Origin: Alistipes sp.
Lineage (GTDB): Bacteria; Bacteroidota; Bacteroidia; Bacteroidales; Rikenellaceae
DNA: 32,994 nt
Assembly: GCA_017629145.1 (NCBI GenBank)
Contig: JAGBXR010000027.1
Coordinates: 1 to 32,994 of the forward strand
Reading direction: 5' to 3'
Shown here: positions 24,146 to 32,994 of the stretch, in pieces
How positions within the stretch are numbered: position 1 is the stretch's first letter
Layout: each line of letters starts with the position of its first letter
The notes under the pieces: generated by a model
Seen by the model: the letters and a program-made list of their open reading frames with translations, nothing else
The model's database searches: none
Told to the model about the DNA's origin: nothing
Position numbers and translations under genes: made by a program

Positions 24146-24176
24146 CAAATGTACATATTATTTTTGGATTACCAAA
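24146..24176 (-). promoter_or_regulatory. Promoter of the candidate small RNA
   Basis: On the minus strand TTTG (24173-24176), exactly 19 bases, then TACATTTG (24146-24153) match both boxes of the Bacteroidetes consensus. No protein-coding start follows, so it probably drives a non-coding transcript. The rest of 24154-24242, up to the end of the membrane-protein gene, shows nothing else. Confidence 0.65.
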
Positions 24177-24242
24177 TATTTTTTCACATTTTTTCGTTCA
24201 ATACCAATTTTTACCGCATAGATGCATTAAATATGCAGATAA

Positions 24243-25238
24243 TTATGCAAGTATATGCAATATTGCAACAGCGCAACCTGCAGATAGGAAGAGCGTAAAT
24301 AGCAATACGCACAGGTATGGCGGCACGCGCAGGTAGAGCAGCGGAAGCATAGCCACGACCGAGAGTGTGGTGAGGAGCATAAGCGCCGCCGAGGTAGATG
24401 GGAGGAAGATGCAGAGGAGTACCAAAACGAGGAAGAGCAGCTGCAAGTAGCTCCACGCGTGGCGCACGCCAGGGCCCAGCGACATACGGTCGGAGATGTA
24501 TACTGCCGAGCTCGAGAGCTGCATCACGAGGAGCATTACGAGGAAGATCATTCGGGGCAGTGTCACGTAGTCGACGAGGGTGTCGTAGGCAGGGGTGAGC
24601 ATATCGCGCCACAGAGCCACGGGGAGTGCCGAGAACTCTCCACCGAAGCACCACTCAATGTAGCTCAACGCAAAGAGCGGAAGGAGCGCACCGACTATGG
24701 ATATGACGCTCTCGCGCAGTGTACGGCGCACGAAGATAATGAGCCCCACAAGAGCTGCAACTACTGGCAGCAATGAGCTATCTATCAGAGGCATACAGCC
24801 AGCGAAAAGCATCGCCGAGAAGAGGCGTTGCACGCGCAACACAGGGCCGAAACATCCGAGTATTCTGCCGAGCGAACTACAAGCCAGAGTAGCCACTATG
24901 ATCAACGAGAAGTAGTCGACCGAGGCAGTCATTGCCAGCAGCACTATCGAGCAGAGAGCTATCGCCGCGAGGGTCGCAGCAGGGTATAGCGAGATGCGTA
25001 TTGTAGCACGCGCGAGGCGCAGTGCCGAGAGGCAGAATAGTGGCACGATGAGGAGTGCCGCGATGATGTTGTGCTCGACGGCAAAGTTCTGCAACGGTGT
25101 GCGCCACGGCTCGACACTCGGAGCGAGGGCTGCGACATCCACCGGAGCGCATAACGCCACCACCATCGCCGAGATGGCGAGGAGCAACATAACGAGGATT
25201 GCCTCGGCAAACTTATGTCGTACAACATCTAAAATCAT
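24243..25238 (-). CDS. Polytopic membrane protein of unknown function
   Basis: From the ATG at 25238 the product is 331 residues, MILDVVRHKFAEAILVML onward. A longer frame from 25325 would run through the promoter box at 25247-25254 and is rejected. It is almost wholly hydrophobic, with about 9-10 helices, for example AILVMLLLAISAMVVALCA (about 12-30), IIVATLACSSLGRILGCFG and LVALLCIF-like segments; short loops carry single Arg residues. I see no catalytic motif. It might belong to the Bacteroidetes DUF6427-like membrane proteins, but I cannot confirm this. It stands alone and is divergent from the BspA-like gene. Confidence 0.7.
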   Translation of the reverse strand: MILDVVRHKFAEAILVMLLLAISAMVVALCAPVDVAALAPSVEPWRTPLQNFAVEHNIIAALLIVPLFCLSALRLARATIRISLYPAATLAAIALCSIVLLAMTASVDYFSLIIVATLACSSLGRILGCFGPVLRVQRLFSAMLFAGCMPLIDSSLLPVVAALVGLIIFVRRTLRESVISIVGALLPLFALSYIEWCFGGEFSALPVALWRDMLTPAYDTLVDYVTLPRMIFLVMLLVMQLSSSAVYISDRMSLGPGVRHAWSYLQLLFLVLVLLCIFLPSTSAALMLLTTLSVVAMLPLLYLRVPPYLCVLLFTLFLSAGCAVAILHILA

Positions 25239-25246
25239 AACCACGG

Positions 25247-25278
25247 CAAAGATACAAAAAAAGTTGAAGAGTGCACAA
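25247..25278 (-). promoter_or_regulatory. Probable promoter of the membrane-protein gene
   Basis: TATCTTTG (25247-25254, minus strand) matches TAnnTTTG, and TTG (25276-25278) lies 21 bases upstream. The box is only 8 bases before the ATG at 25238, so the mRNA would be nearly leaderless. Confidence 0.5.
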
Positions 25279-25369
25279 TATTGTGGTTTTATTGTGGTGC
25301 GCGTACTACTCCAAAGGTCGTACATATAAGGCTTTAAGTTGTTTTGAGGAGCGTGATTGGAGTGTATGG

Positions 25370-25401
25370 TTTGCTTTTTCGTATTATAAGTTGTATATTT
25401 G
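25370..25401 (+). promoter_or_regulatory. Probable promoter of the BspA-like gene
   Basis: TTTG (25370-25373), a 20-base spacer and TATATTTG (25394-25401) match the Bacteroidetes consensus. The leader would be about 80 nt before the ATG at 25488. Confidence 0.65.
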
Positions 25402-25487
25402 CAAGGCGGTCCAATTTCGACTCATAGGCATCTCTTGCCCACAGCCGCTACGAAGAAGTAAAATATTGATAAATAGTTTATAGCGTT

Positions 25488-28400
25488 ATGAAAAAGTTAC
25501 TATCCCTAGTGCTTGCTGCTATCCTCTTTGCGGCCTGCACGCACGACAACATCGAGGAGTTAAGCTCGATGCGTGATGACCAGCCCGACACCCTTTTCGT
25601 GGGCTTCGATGTGGATGATACGCGCATCCAGCTCAACGAGAATCTGAAGAGCGTCTGGACAGAGGGCGACCTCGTCTCGGTATTCTATAAGTCAGACTGT
25701 AACGACTGCTGGGCCTTTGTTGGCGAGACGGGCGACCGTGAGGGCGAACTCAACCGCGTGAGCTATGGCGAGGGTTCGCGCTCGTCGGATAATGTTGTTG
25801 TCGTCTATCCCTACGATAAGAACTATATCATATCGCTTGCGGCCAATACCGTGGAGCTTACGTTGCCTACTACGCAGTTCTATGCCGAGGATAGCTTCGG
25901 CGTAGGTTCATCGCCGATGATTGCCACCAGCGAGTTCAATAAGTTTAAGCTTAAGAATGTGTGTGGCTGGTTCAAGTTCAGCCTTACGGGTTCGGGCGAG
26001 CGTGTTACGGCCATCACGCTACGCGGTAATCGTGGCGAGCAGGTCGCTGGTCGCATCCTTGTCTCTGCCGACGATGCAAGTTCGGTTCTTGCCGCTACGC
26101 GCCCCGATGTCGGTGATGAGGAGATTGGCGGCACGCTTATCGGTGACGGCGATGTGGCTACGGCTGTTAAGCTTCTCTGTGCCGAGGGTGTGGAGCTAGG
26201 CGAAACGGCTACAGCATTCTATGTTGCAGTGCCTCCGCAGAGCTTTGCTGAGGGTATCACGCTCAAGGTGGAGTGTGCCGATGGCACCTATATGATTCAA
26301 TCCTCTAGTAGCGAGGTTGTGGTCAACCGTAATGTCATCAAGCAGATGGAGTCGTTTGCCTATGTTGCGGGCGGTGGCGAGTTCTATCCCGATGGCGACC
26401 CCGAGGCTAATGCAATGCCTAACGACGAGATATGGTACACCACATCCGATGGTAGCACCATGTCGTACACAGATAAGAGCGACTATGGCTTTAAGCTTGT
26501 CTCAAATACCTATACCGATGGTAAGGGTGTCTTGAAGTTCGATAGCGATGTCACTATGCTTATGTCGGGCTCATTGTCTGGTTCTAATGTCACCTCGCTG
26601 ACGCTACCTCGAAGCCTTAAGAGGGTTAATGGCACCACGGTCTTTAATAGCCTATCCAAATTGGTCTCTTTGCATGGTGCTCATGCTACGAGTGATGGCC
26701 TTTGCTATGTTGTCGATGGCGAGTTGCAGGCATTTATCGGCCGCGATGTCACCGAGTATACCATCCCTGAAGGTGTAACTGCAATCGGCGATAGCGCCTT
26801 CTATAATCGCTCTGACTTGGAGAGAGTCTATTTCCCTGAGGGCGTCACCTCTCTTGGTAATAGTGCGTTTCAGTACTGCTCTAAACTATCGCAAATCGAC
26901 ATTCCTGAGGGTGTCACCTATCTTGGTGATTCAATATTTTATGATTGTGATGCTCTATTGCAAGTCAACATTCCTGGTAGTGTTACATCTGTTGGATACT
27001 GCGCATTCTTTAGCTGCTACAAACTAACCGAGGTGGTTATCTCAAATGGCGTAGTAAAGATTGGTAATTCAGCCTTCTCTGATTGTAGTAGTTTGCAGGA
27101 GTTGCATCTGCCCGATAGTGTTAAGGAGATTGGTGATTATGCCTTCCATGTTTGCAGGAGTTTGCAGGAGGTGCATCTGCCCGATAGTGTTAAGGAGATT
27201 GGTGATTCAGCCTTCGCTAGTTGTAGTAGTTTGCAGGAGGTGCATCTGCCCGATAGCATTGAGGAGATTGGTAAGGAGGTGTTTAGTCAATGCACGAAAA
27301 TCTCTAAGTTTAGTGGTAAGTTTGCTTCGGAGGATGGCTTGGCCTTGATTATGGGCTCTCGATTCCTTCAGTATGCAGTCGCTTCTACGGTGAATAGCTA
27401 TACTGTGCCTGAGGGTGTTGAGCAGATAGATGATTATGCATTCTACCAAAGCCAAAACCTTACTACATTGCGACTCCCCGAAAGCATCTATAGGATAGGG
27501 AATAATGCTATTGCGAAATGTAGTAATTTGTCATCGGTATATTTCGAGTCGATATATTACCCTACTATGACCACTAGTACGTTTGGTGATACGAACACGC
27601 AAAACGCGAACTTGACTCTCTATGTCTACGAGGAGGCTATCGACGCATTTAAGACTAAATTCTCTGGCTATAGTTTTGGTTCTCGTTTTGTGGCAAATGG
27701 TCCAGCCCCTGAGGATGTTGCAACAACCATAATCTACTACGCGACATCGGATAACTCGCTTATCAATGTTAAGGATTGTATCGTTATCAACCACGAGTTT
27801 ATTGATGATAAGCAGGGTAATAGATTGGAGGTCTTGGGAATCATGCGTGAGGTGCCATACTCGCTCTTTACGGGTAATAGTAAGCTTTGGTCTGTCACCC
27901 TGCCATCATCAATTCGAAAGATTGCCGGGTCGGCATTTTATGGATGTTCGATCCTCTCTTATGTTTCGCTTGCCGAGGGCCTAGAGGCCATACATGACTC
28001 GGCATTCTACAAATGTAAGAATCTAAGCTATATCACTATTCCGCAGAGTTGCACAGATTTGGGATCGTATGCATTTACTGGCTGCACCTCACTCAAGTCG
28101 ATTGTTGTGCCCGACAATGTAAAGGATATCGGTACCGAGGCCTTCAAGGATTGCACTGCGCTCAAGACGGTCGCTTTGGGTCGAGGTATTAAGAATATCT
28201 ACTCTTCAGCCTTTAAGAATTGTACGGCTATCACCGAAATCAATATGCCCGAGACACTTGAGTATATCTCTAGCGAAGCCTTCAGCAACAGTATGACCAG
28301 CAGCGCAAGTTTTACGCTGCCAGCAACGCTGGAGTCGGTAGGCAATAAAGCATTTGACAAATGCTATGCTCAAGTGAGCATAAATTGCGAGATTGGTGCC

Positions 28401-29153
28401 GATATGTTTGCAAGCGTAGGATTTAGCAAGGTGACTATTGCTGAGGGTATTACGAGCATTGGTGATAGAGCCTTTGCATCCGCTACGACCAGCACTTTTA
28501 TACTGCCTAACAGTCTGCGACGCATCGGCGATAAGGCGTTCTACCAGTGTAAGAATGCCTCATTTAACAAGCCTACAGGCTTGGAGTATATTGGTGAGAG
28601 TGCCTTCCAAAATACTCGCCTAGCGGAGGTGAGCATCACTAGGGAGGATGCCTATATCGGCCCTAGTGCCTTCATCGGTTGTTCGTCGCTCAGGAGCGTA
28701 ACTCTGCCTCAGGATCTCGCCTACATCCCTGGTGGTCTTTTCTCGGGATGTAGCTCGTTGAAGTCGATAGATATCCCCGATAGCATTACGGTCATTGGTG
28801 GCTCAGCATTCTCGGGATGTAGTTCGTTGACTGAGATAAATATCCCCGAGGGTGTAACACATGTTAAGAGTGAGGCATTCTCTGGATGTAGCTCATTGAC
28901 CGAGATTCGCTTCCCCGAGAGTGTTATCGAAATTGGCTATGCAGCGTGCCTTAACTGCACGGCGCTCGACACCGTATATTGCTGTCGTCTGTTGCCTCCA
29001 GGCCTTGGCGAACAGGCCTTTAGAACCTACGATGGTGAGTGGTACGACTATATCAACTGCCGCATCTATGTTCGCCCCGAGGCCTACCAGCTCTACCTCA
29101 TCGCAGGTGGCTGGAAGAGCTACGCCGACGATATTGTAGCTCTCGATTTCTAG
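25488..29153 (+). CDS. BspA-like leucine-rich-repeat lipoprotein with fimbrillin-like N terminus
   Basis: The 1221-residue product starts MKKLLSLVLAAILFAACTHDN, a lipoprotein signal (FAAC), so it is probably surface-anchored. Residues about 35-295 resemble the N-terminal domain of Bacteroidetes fimbrillin/Mfa-like lipoproteins (TRIQLNENLKSVWTEGDLVSVFYKSD, VVVYPY, LPTTQFY, VCGWFKFSLTG, AITLRGN). From about 300 on are BspA-type repeats of about 23 residues (pattern IGDSAFxxCSSLxxVxLPDSVxx) in two blocks separated by SIYYPTMTTSTFGDTNTQNA (about 685-775), with a degenerate C-terminal cap. BspA proteins bind host matrix or other cells; the ligand here is unknown. DNA-level duplications occur within the repeats. 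Codon use is less GC-rich than in the neighbouring genes (many gat, ggt, ttg). Confidence 0.88.
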   Translation: MKKLLSLVLAAILFAACTHDNIEELSSMRDDQPDTLFVGFDVDDTRIQLNENLKSVWTEGDLVSVFYKSDCNDCWAFVGETGDREGELNRVSYGEGSRSSDNVVVVYPYDKNYIISLAANTVELTLPTTQFYAEDSFGVGSSPMIATSEFNKFKLKNVCGWFKFSLTGSGERVTAITLRGNRGEQVAGRILVSADDASSVLAATRPDVGDEEIGGTLIGDGDVATAVKLLCAEGVELGETATAFYVAVPPQSFAEGITLKVECADGTYMIQSSSSEVVVNRNVIKQMESFAYVAGGGEFYPDGDPEANAMPNDEIWYTTSDGSTMSYTDKSDYGFKLVSNTYTDGKGVLKFDSDVTMLMSGSLSGSNVTSLTLPRSLKRVNGTTVFNSLSKLVSLHGAHATSDGLCYVVDGELQAFIGRDVTEYTIPEGVTAIGDSAFYNRSDLERVYFPEGVTSLGNSAFQYCSKLSQIDIPEGVTYLGDSIFYDCDALLQVNIPGSVTSVGYCAFFSCYKLTEVVISNGVVKIGNSAFSDCSSLQELHLPDSVKEIGDYAFHVCRSLQEVHLPDSVKEIGDSAFASCSSLQEVHLPDSIEEIGKEVFSQCTKISKFSGKFASEDGLALIMGSRFLQYAVASTVNSYTVPEGVEQIDDYAFYQSQNLTTLRLPESIYRIGNNAIAKCSNLSSVYFESIYYPTMTTSTFGDTNTQNANLTLYVYEEAIDAFKTKFSGYSFGSRFVANGPAPEDVATTIIYYATSDNSLINVKDCIVINHEFIDDKQGNRLEVLGIMREVPYSLFTGNSKLWSVTLPSSIRKIAGSAFYGCSILSYVSLAEGLEAIHDSAFYKCKNLSYITIPQSCTDLGSYAFTGCTSLKSIVVPDNVKDIGTEAFKDCTALKTVALGRGIKNIYSSAFKNCTAITEINMPETLEYISSEAFSNSMTSSASFTLPATLESVGNKAFDKCYAQVSINCEIGADMFASVGFSKVTIAEGITSIGDRAFASATTSTFILPNSLRRIGDKAFYQCKNASFNKPTGLEYIGESAFQNTRLAEVSITREDAYIGPSAFIGCSSLRSVTLPQDLAYIPGGLFSGCSSLKSIDIPDSITVIGGSAFSGCSSLTEINIPEGVTHVKSEAFSGCSSLTEIRFPESVIEIGYAACLNCTALDTVYCCRLLPPGLGEQAFRTYDGEWYDYINCRIYVRPEAYQLYLIAGGWKSYADDIVALDF
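27061..27267 (+). repeat. Three 69-bp tandem repeats inside the BspA-like gene
   Basis: Units start at 27061, 27130 and 27199, each encoding one 23-residue repeat of the form IGxxAFxxCxSLQExHLPDS. They are far more alike at the DNA level (identical runs such as TTTGCAGGAG and CATCTGCCCGATAG) than the other repeats of the protein, which points to recent duplication or copying. A fourth partial match follows at 27268. Confidence 0.9.
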
Positions 29154-29190
29154 TAGCGCTGTGCGGAGACTTTCGTTTCACGCCATAGAG

Positions 29191-29238
29191 TTAGCCCATG
29201 GGCTAGGGTGCTTGCCGTGCCCTTGGCCTGTGGGCTAA
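29191..29238 (+). terminator. Stem-loop after the BspA-like gene (possible terminator)
   Basis: TTAGCCCA (29191-29198) pairs with TGGGCTAA (29231-29238), with inner GGC/GCC and GGG/CCC pairs. ATATTTG rather than a clean T-run follows, so termination strength is uncertain. It lies between the BspA-like stop and the tig promoter. Confidence 0.5.
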
Positions 29239-29241
29239 ATA

Positions 29242-29272
29242 TTTGTATATTGAGAAATTTGTATTATCTTTG
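29242..29272 (+). promoter_or_regulatory. Promoter of tig
   Basis: TTTG (29242-29245), exactly 19 bases, then TATCTTTG (29265-29272) match both Bacteroidetes promoter boxes. The leader is about 80 nt. Confidence 0.75.
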
Positions 29273-29360
29273 CGCGATTTTATACTTATTTATATAAGTT
29301 GGTGGGTGGCACACGCCCATAATAACTGGAAAATTTAAGCAAAATAAACAGTATAAAGCT

Positions 29361-30689
29361 ATGAATATTACAAGAGAACAGCGCGATGGCGGCATTTCGG
29401 TATTGAAGGTCGTTGTCAATGAGGCTGACTACGGTCAGGCAGTAGAGAGCCAGTTGCGTGAGTACAAGCGCAAGGCTAATATCCCAGGTTTCCGTCCAGG
29501 TATGGTACCTATGGGCATCGTTAAGAAGATGTTCGGCAAGGGTGTGGTTGCAGAGCAGTCATACCGCGTTGCATCAAACTCTGTATTCGAGTACTTGCAG
29601 AAGGAGAACATCGACTACGTAGGTGATGTTATCCCATCAGAGGAGCAGGGCGAGTTCGATTTCGAGAACAACACCGAGTTCGAGTTTATGTTCGAGATCG
29701 GCGAGGCTCCAAAGATCGAGTTCGAGCTCTCGGCAAAGGACAAGGTTACTTACAACAAGATCAAGGTTGACGAGAAGATGCAGTCGGAGTACCGCTCTAA
29801 CTACTTGCGTCGCTACGGCCGCTTGGTAGAGGTAGAGAAGGTAGAGAAGGACGAGGCTTTGAACGTAACTTTGGACAACGGCGATATGCGCATCGAGGAG
29901 GCTTACGTAGGCCTTATCTCAATGTCTGACGAGGAGCGCGCAGCATTCATCGGCAAGGAGGTTGGTTACAAGACCAAGGTTAACATCAACGAGCTCTACA
30001 AGAAGCCAGAGCAGCGTGCTGCAATCCTCTCTGTTAAGGCTGAGGAGTTGGAGGGTATCAACCCAGAGTTCGAGTTGGAGATCACAAAGATCCGTCGTTT
30101 CGCTGATCCAGAGCTCAACGAGGAGTTCTTCAAGATGGCGTTCCCTGCAGGCAACGTAACATCAGAGGAGGAGCTCAACAAGTTCATCGCAGAGGAGATC
30201 GAGAGAGAGTTGAAGCGTGAGTGCGACTTTATGTTCGTTAACAGCGTTCGCAACTTCATCCTCGAGAAGGCTAAGTTGAATATGCCAGAGGAGTTCTTGA
30301 AGCGTTGGTTGTATGTTATCAACGAGGGTAAGTTCTCACGCGAGGAGATCGAGAAGGACTTCCCAGCATTCATCAAGATGTTCACCTGGAACTACTTGCA
30401 GAAGCACTTCATCACTGAGGGTAAGTTGGAGGTATCGGCTGACGAGGCAAAGGCTGAGGCTATGTCTTTCGCACAGATGCAGTTCGCACAGTACGGTATG
30501 CCATCAGCACCAGCAGATATGTTGGAGAACTTCGCAAAGCAGATTATGGACAACAAGGAGCAGTTGCAGAAGATCTACGAGAAGCTCTTCGAGGAGAAGG
30601 TTGTTGAGTACGTTCGCGGTAAGGTGAAGGTTACCGAGAAGGCTATCTCGGCTGACGAGTTCGCAAAGCTTGCTGGCGAGCTCGCATAA
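29361..30689 (+). CDS. tig: Trigger factor (ribosome-associated chaperone)
   Basis: The 442-residue protein has an N-terminal ribosome-binding domain with the signature GFRPGMVPMGIVKKMFG (about 43-59; the family motif is GFRxGxxP), a degenerate FKBP-like middle part (about 150-235), and an alpha-helical chaperone domain with substrate-cradling arms (about 270-442). It binds at the ribosome exit tunnel and shields nascent chains. The Bacteroidetes version typically has a reduced FKBP domain, as here. It has its own promoter and a strong terminator, and is followed by clpP and clpX as in many bacteria. Confidence 0.95.
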   Translation: MNITREQRDGGISVLKVVVNEADYGQAVESQLREYKRKANIPGFRPGMVPMGIVKKMFGKGVVAEQSYRVASNSVFEYLQKENIDYVGDVIPSEEQGEFDFENNTEFEFMFEIGEAPKIEFELSAKDKVTYNKIKVDEKMQSEYRSNYLRRYGRLVEVEKVEKDEALNVTLDNGDMRIEEAYVGLISMSDEERAAFIGKEVGYKTKVNINELYKKPEQRAAILSVKAEELEGINPEFELEITKIRRFADPELNEEFFKMAFPAGNVTSEEELNKFIAEEIERELKRECDFMFVNSVRNFILEKAKLNMPEEFLKRWLYVINEGKFSREEIEKDFPAFIKMFTWNYLQKHFITEGKLEVSADEAKAEAMSFAQMQFAQYGMPSAPADMLENFAKQIMDNKEQLQKIYEKLFEEKVVEYVRGKVKVTEKAISADEFAKLAGELA

Positions 30690-30721
30690 GTAACTGCCCG
30701 AGAGGGCTACTTTAAACGGTT

Positions 30722-30760
30722 GAGAGTGCCCAAACAATAATGTTGGGCACTCTCTTTATA
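30722..30760 (+). terminator. Intrinsic terminator after tig
   Basis: GAGAGTGCCCAA(A)ACA pairs with TGTTGGGCACTCTC (30722-30754) around a short AT loop, followed by TTTATATAT. It ends only about 15 bases before the clpP ATG, so partial read-through or a promoter close to clpP must supply clpP mRNA. Confidence 0.85.
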
Positions 30761-30774
30761 TATGACGAAGAATT

Positions 30775-31446
30775 ATGAAGGTAAACGAATTTGAGAAATT
30801 TGCACGCCTACACTGCGGCATCAACTCTATGACGCTCCACGACTTCCGTGCCGAGGCTCGCGGATATGTATCACCCACGATCATCGAGGAGCGCTCGCTC
30901 AACGTGGCCGCTATGGACGTATTCTCGCGCCTGATGATGGACCGCATCATCTTCCTCGGTGCGCCTATCTACGACGATGCAGCAAACATCATACAGGCAC
31001 AGTTGCTCTTCCTCGAGTCGGTAGATGCCGACAAGGATATTCAGCTCTATATCAACTCACCAGGTGGCTCGGTATCGGCAGGTTTGGGCATTTACGATAC
31101 TATGCAGCTCATCTCGTGCGACGTGGCTACCATCTGTACAGGTATGGCAGCCTCGATGGGTGCGGTGCTCCTCACAGCAGGTGCTGCTGGCAAGCGCTCG
31201 GCACTACCCCACTCGCGTGTTATGATCCACCAGCCATTAGGTGGCGTTCAGGGTCAGGCATCGGATATCGAGATTACGGCGCGCGAGATTGCCAAGACAA
31301 AGCAGGAACTCTACCAGATTTTGTCGTCACACTCGGGTGTTGCCATCGACAAAATCGAGGCGGATGCCGACCGCGACTACTGGCTTACAGCAGCCGAGGC
31401 ACAGGCTTATGGCCTTATTGATAATGTGCTCACAAAGCGCAAGTAA
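30775..31446 (+). CDS. clpP: ATP-dependent Clp protease proteolytic subunit
   Basis: The 223-residue serine peptidase has catalytic triad S127 (in MAASMGA), H152 (in MIHQP) and D201 (in ADRDYW), with the spacing (25 and 49) seen in Escherichia coli ClpP. The N-terminal stretch of about 30 residues before [10 protein letters not shown] (33-42) is longer than the mature E. coli protein and may include a propeptide. It assembles as a double ring and degrades substrates unfolded by ClpX. clpX starts 23 bases downstream, so they are one transcript. No TAnnTTTG box is seen in the 28 bases before the ATG apart from the terminator. Confidence 0.97.
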   Translation: MKVNEFEKFARLHCGINSMTLHDFRAEARGYVSPTIIEERSLNVAAMDVFSRLMMDRIIFLGAPIYDDAANIIQAQLLFLESVDADKDIQLYINSPGGSVSAGLGIYDTMQLISCDVATICTGMAASMGAVLLTAGAAGKRSALPHSRVMIHQPLGGVQGQASDIEITAREIAKTKQELYQILSSHSGVAIDKIEADADRDYWLTAAEAQAYGLIDNVLTKRK

Positions 31447-31469
31447 GTAACATATAACCAACAAAATAG

Positions 31470-32729
<1,260 letters not shown>

Positions 32730-32754
32730 TCCATAGAAGTACGAATAAAAATAA

Positions 32755-32785
32755 GGGGCTGACTAAAAAGTAACTTAGCCAGCCC
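32755..32785. terminator. Stem-loop after clpX (possible weak bidirectional terminator)
   Basis: GGGCTGACTAA (32756-32766) pairs with TTAGCCAGCCC (32775-32785) with one A.C mismatch. The + side is followed by AGACC, not T. The minus side is followed by CTTATTTTTATTC, so it fits a terminator for transcripts coming from the right better than one for clpX. Confidence 0.45.
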
Positions 32786-32820
32786 AGACCTAAGAGAGTG
32801 AATAAAAAGATGTAGTTTTA

Positions 32821-32882
32821 GGCTTGCGAAGCCCGAAAAAGCGGAGTTTACTGAGCGTAAATGAGCATTTTGAGGGCAAGCC
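32821..32882. repeat. Nested palindrome immediately before the last hairpin element
   Basis: GGCTTGC (32821-32827) pairs with GCAAGCC (32876-32882). Inside are GAAAAaGC with GCaTTTTG, and TTTAC/GTAAA around TGAGC. It abuts the AATTTGTTG start of the element at 32883, in the position taken by the array-plus-linker elsewhere. Confidence 0.65.
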
Positions 32883-32994
32883 AATTTGTTGAGAGAATAG
32901 TGCAGATACTTTCGCTCGGCGAATTTCGAGGCGATGGGCTGTACTTAGGCGTACTGCCCATTGATGAGATAATTCGTTAGCGGAAGTAGATGCG
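32883..32994 (+). repeat. Palindromic hairpin element, copy F (divergent, cut by the window edge)
   Basis: It begins AATTTGTTGAGAG and contains CTTTCGCT/AGCGGAAG (one T.G wobble), CGAATTTC/GA(T)AATTCG, the tandem G.A arrangement (GA after TTTC, GA before TAATTCG), the conserved G.T wobble, ATGGGC/GCCCAT, and GTAC/GTAC with a TT-starting loop. The right terminal repeat is past base 32994. Outside the ATGGG core, nearly every stem base differs from the other copies while pairing is retained. Confidence 0.75.

Noticed and set aside
29160-29360. Insertion-sequence remnant between the BspA-like gene and tig
   Set aside because: The inverted repeat there is explained as a transcript-end hairpin, and there is no transposase remnant or target duplication.

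Overview
The window is about 33 kb of chromosome from a member of the Bacteroidota, most likely order Bacteroidales. A Rikenellaceae/Alistipes-like source is plausible but not proven. The evidence is promoters of the TTTG-(about 19 nt)-TAnnTTTG type used by the Bacteroidetes primary sigma factor, an ExbB/ExbD operon with a Bacteroidetes-specific middle gene, a GldH-like lipoprotein next to a PSP1/RicT gene, a fusA2-type EF-G paralog, and a BspA-type leucine-rich-repeat lipoprotein. The window looks like core chromosome. I see no tRNA, rRNA, CRISPR array, phage or transposase gene.

Layout. 1-278: 5' part of rpsL (-), cut by the window edge. 1154-3181: transketolase (-). 3532-6927: pgk and an M13 metallopeptidase lipoprotein (+). 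7334-10140: exbB, a coiled-coil membrane protein, exbD and exbD (-). 10401-13454: dprA, tatD and asparaginase (-). 13883-16036: fusA2-type EF-G paralog (-). 16442-18904: outer-membrane beta-barrel (+). 19275-23487: ricT, gldH-like, trmB and rlmD (-), tightly packed. About 24000-24140: candidate small RNA (-). 24243-25238: polytopic membrane protein (-). 25488-29153: BspA-like lipoprotein (+). 29361-32729: tig, clpP and clpX (+), a protein-folding and proteolysis cluster.

The most unusual content lies between genes. Five intergenic gaps (about 633-904, 7013-7275, 13525-13757, 18908-19160 and 23610-23871) hold a purine-rich array of 9-nt units, punctuated by GCTTGCGCGCC and followed by its pyrimidine-rich inverted counterpart. 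In four gaps the array is followed by one or two palindromic hairpin elements of about 127-129 nt (905-1031, 1034-1162, 13758-13884, 19161-19288, 23872-23998). A sixth, divergent copy starts after clpX at 32883 and runs off the window. Copies differ in their stem sequences but keep pairing through compensatory changes. They share fixed unpaired features: a tandem G.A internal loop, a G.U wobble beside ATGGG, and a TT-starting apical loop. All arrays and hairpins point the same way whatever the gene orientation, and three hairpins overlap or abut a stop codon. I do not recognise the family; it is the best candidate here for an undescribed dispersed structured-RNA or mobile palindrome system.

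Other points of interest are the EF-G paralog without the catalytic histidine or a canonical NKxD, a strong nested hairpin at the 5' end of the pgk leader, a candidate small RNA with both promoter and terminator that shares part of the hairpin terminal sequence, and recent 69-bp tandem duplications in the leucine-rich-repeat gene. No computation was run; all folding, motif and family calls come from reading the sequence.
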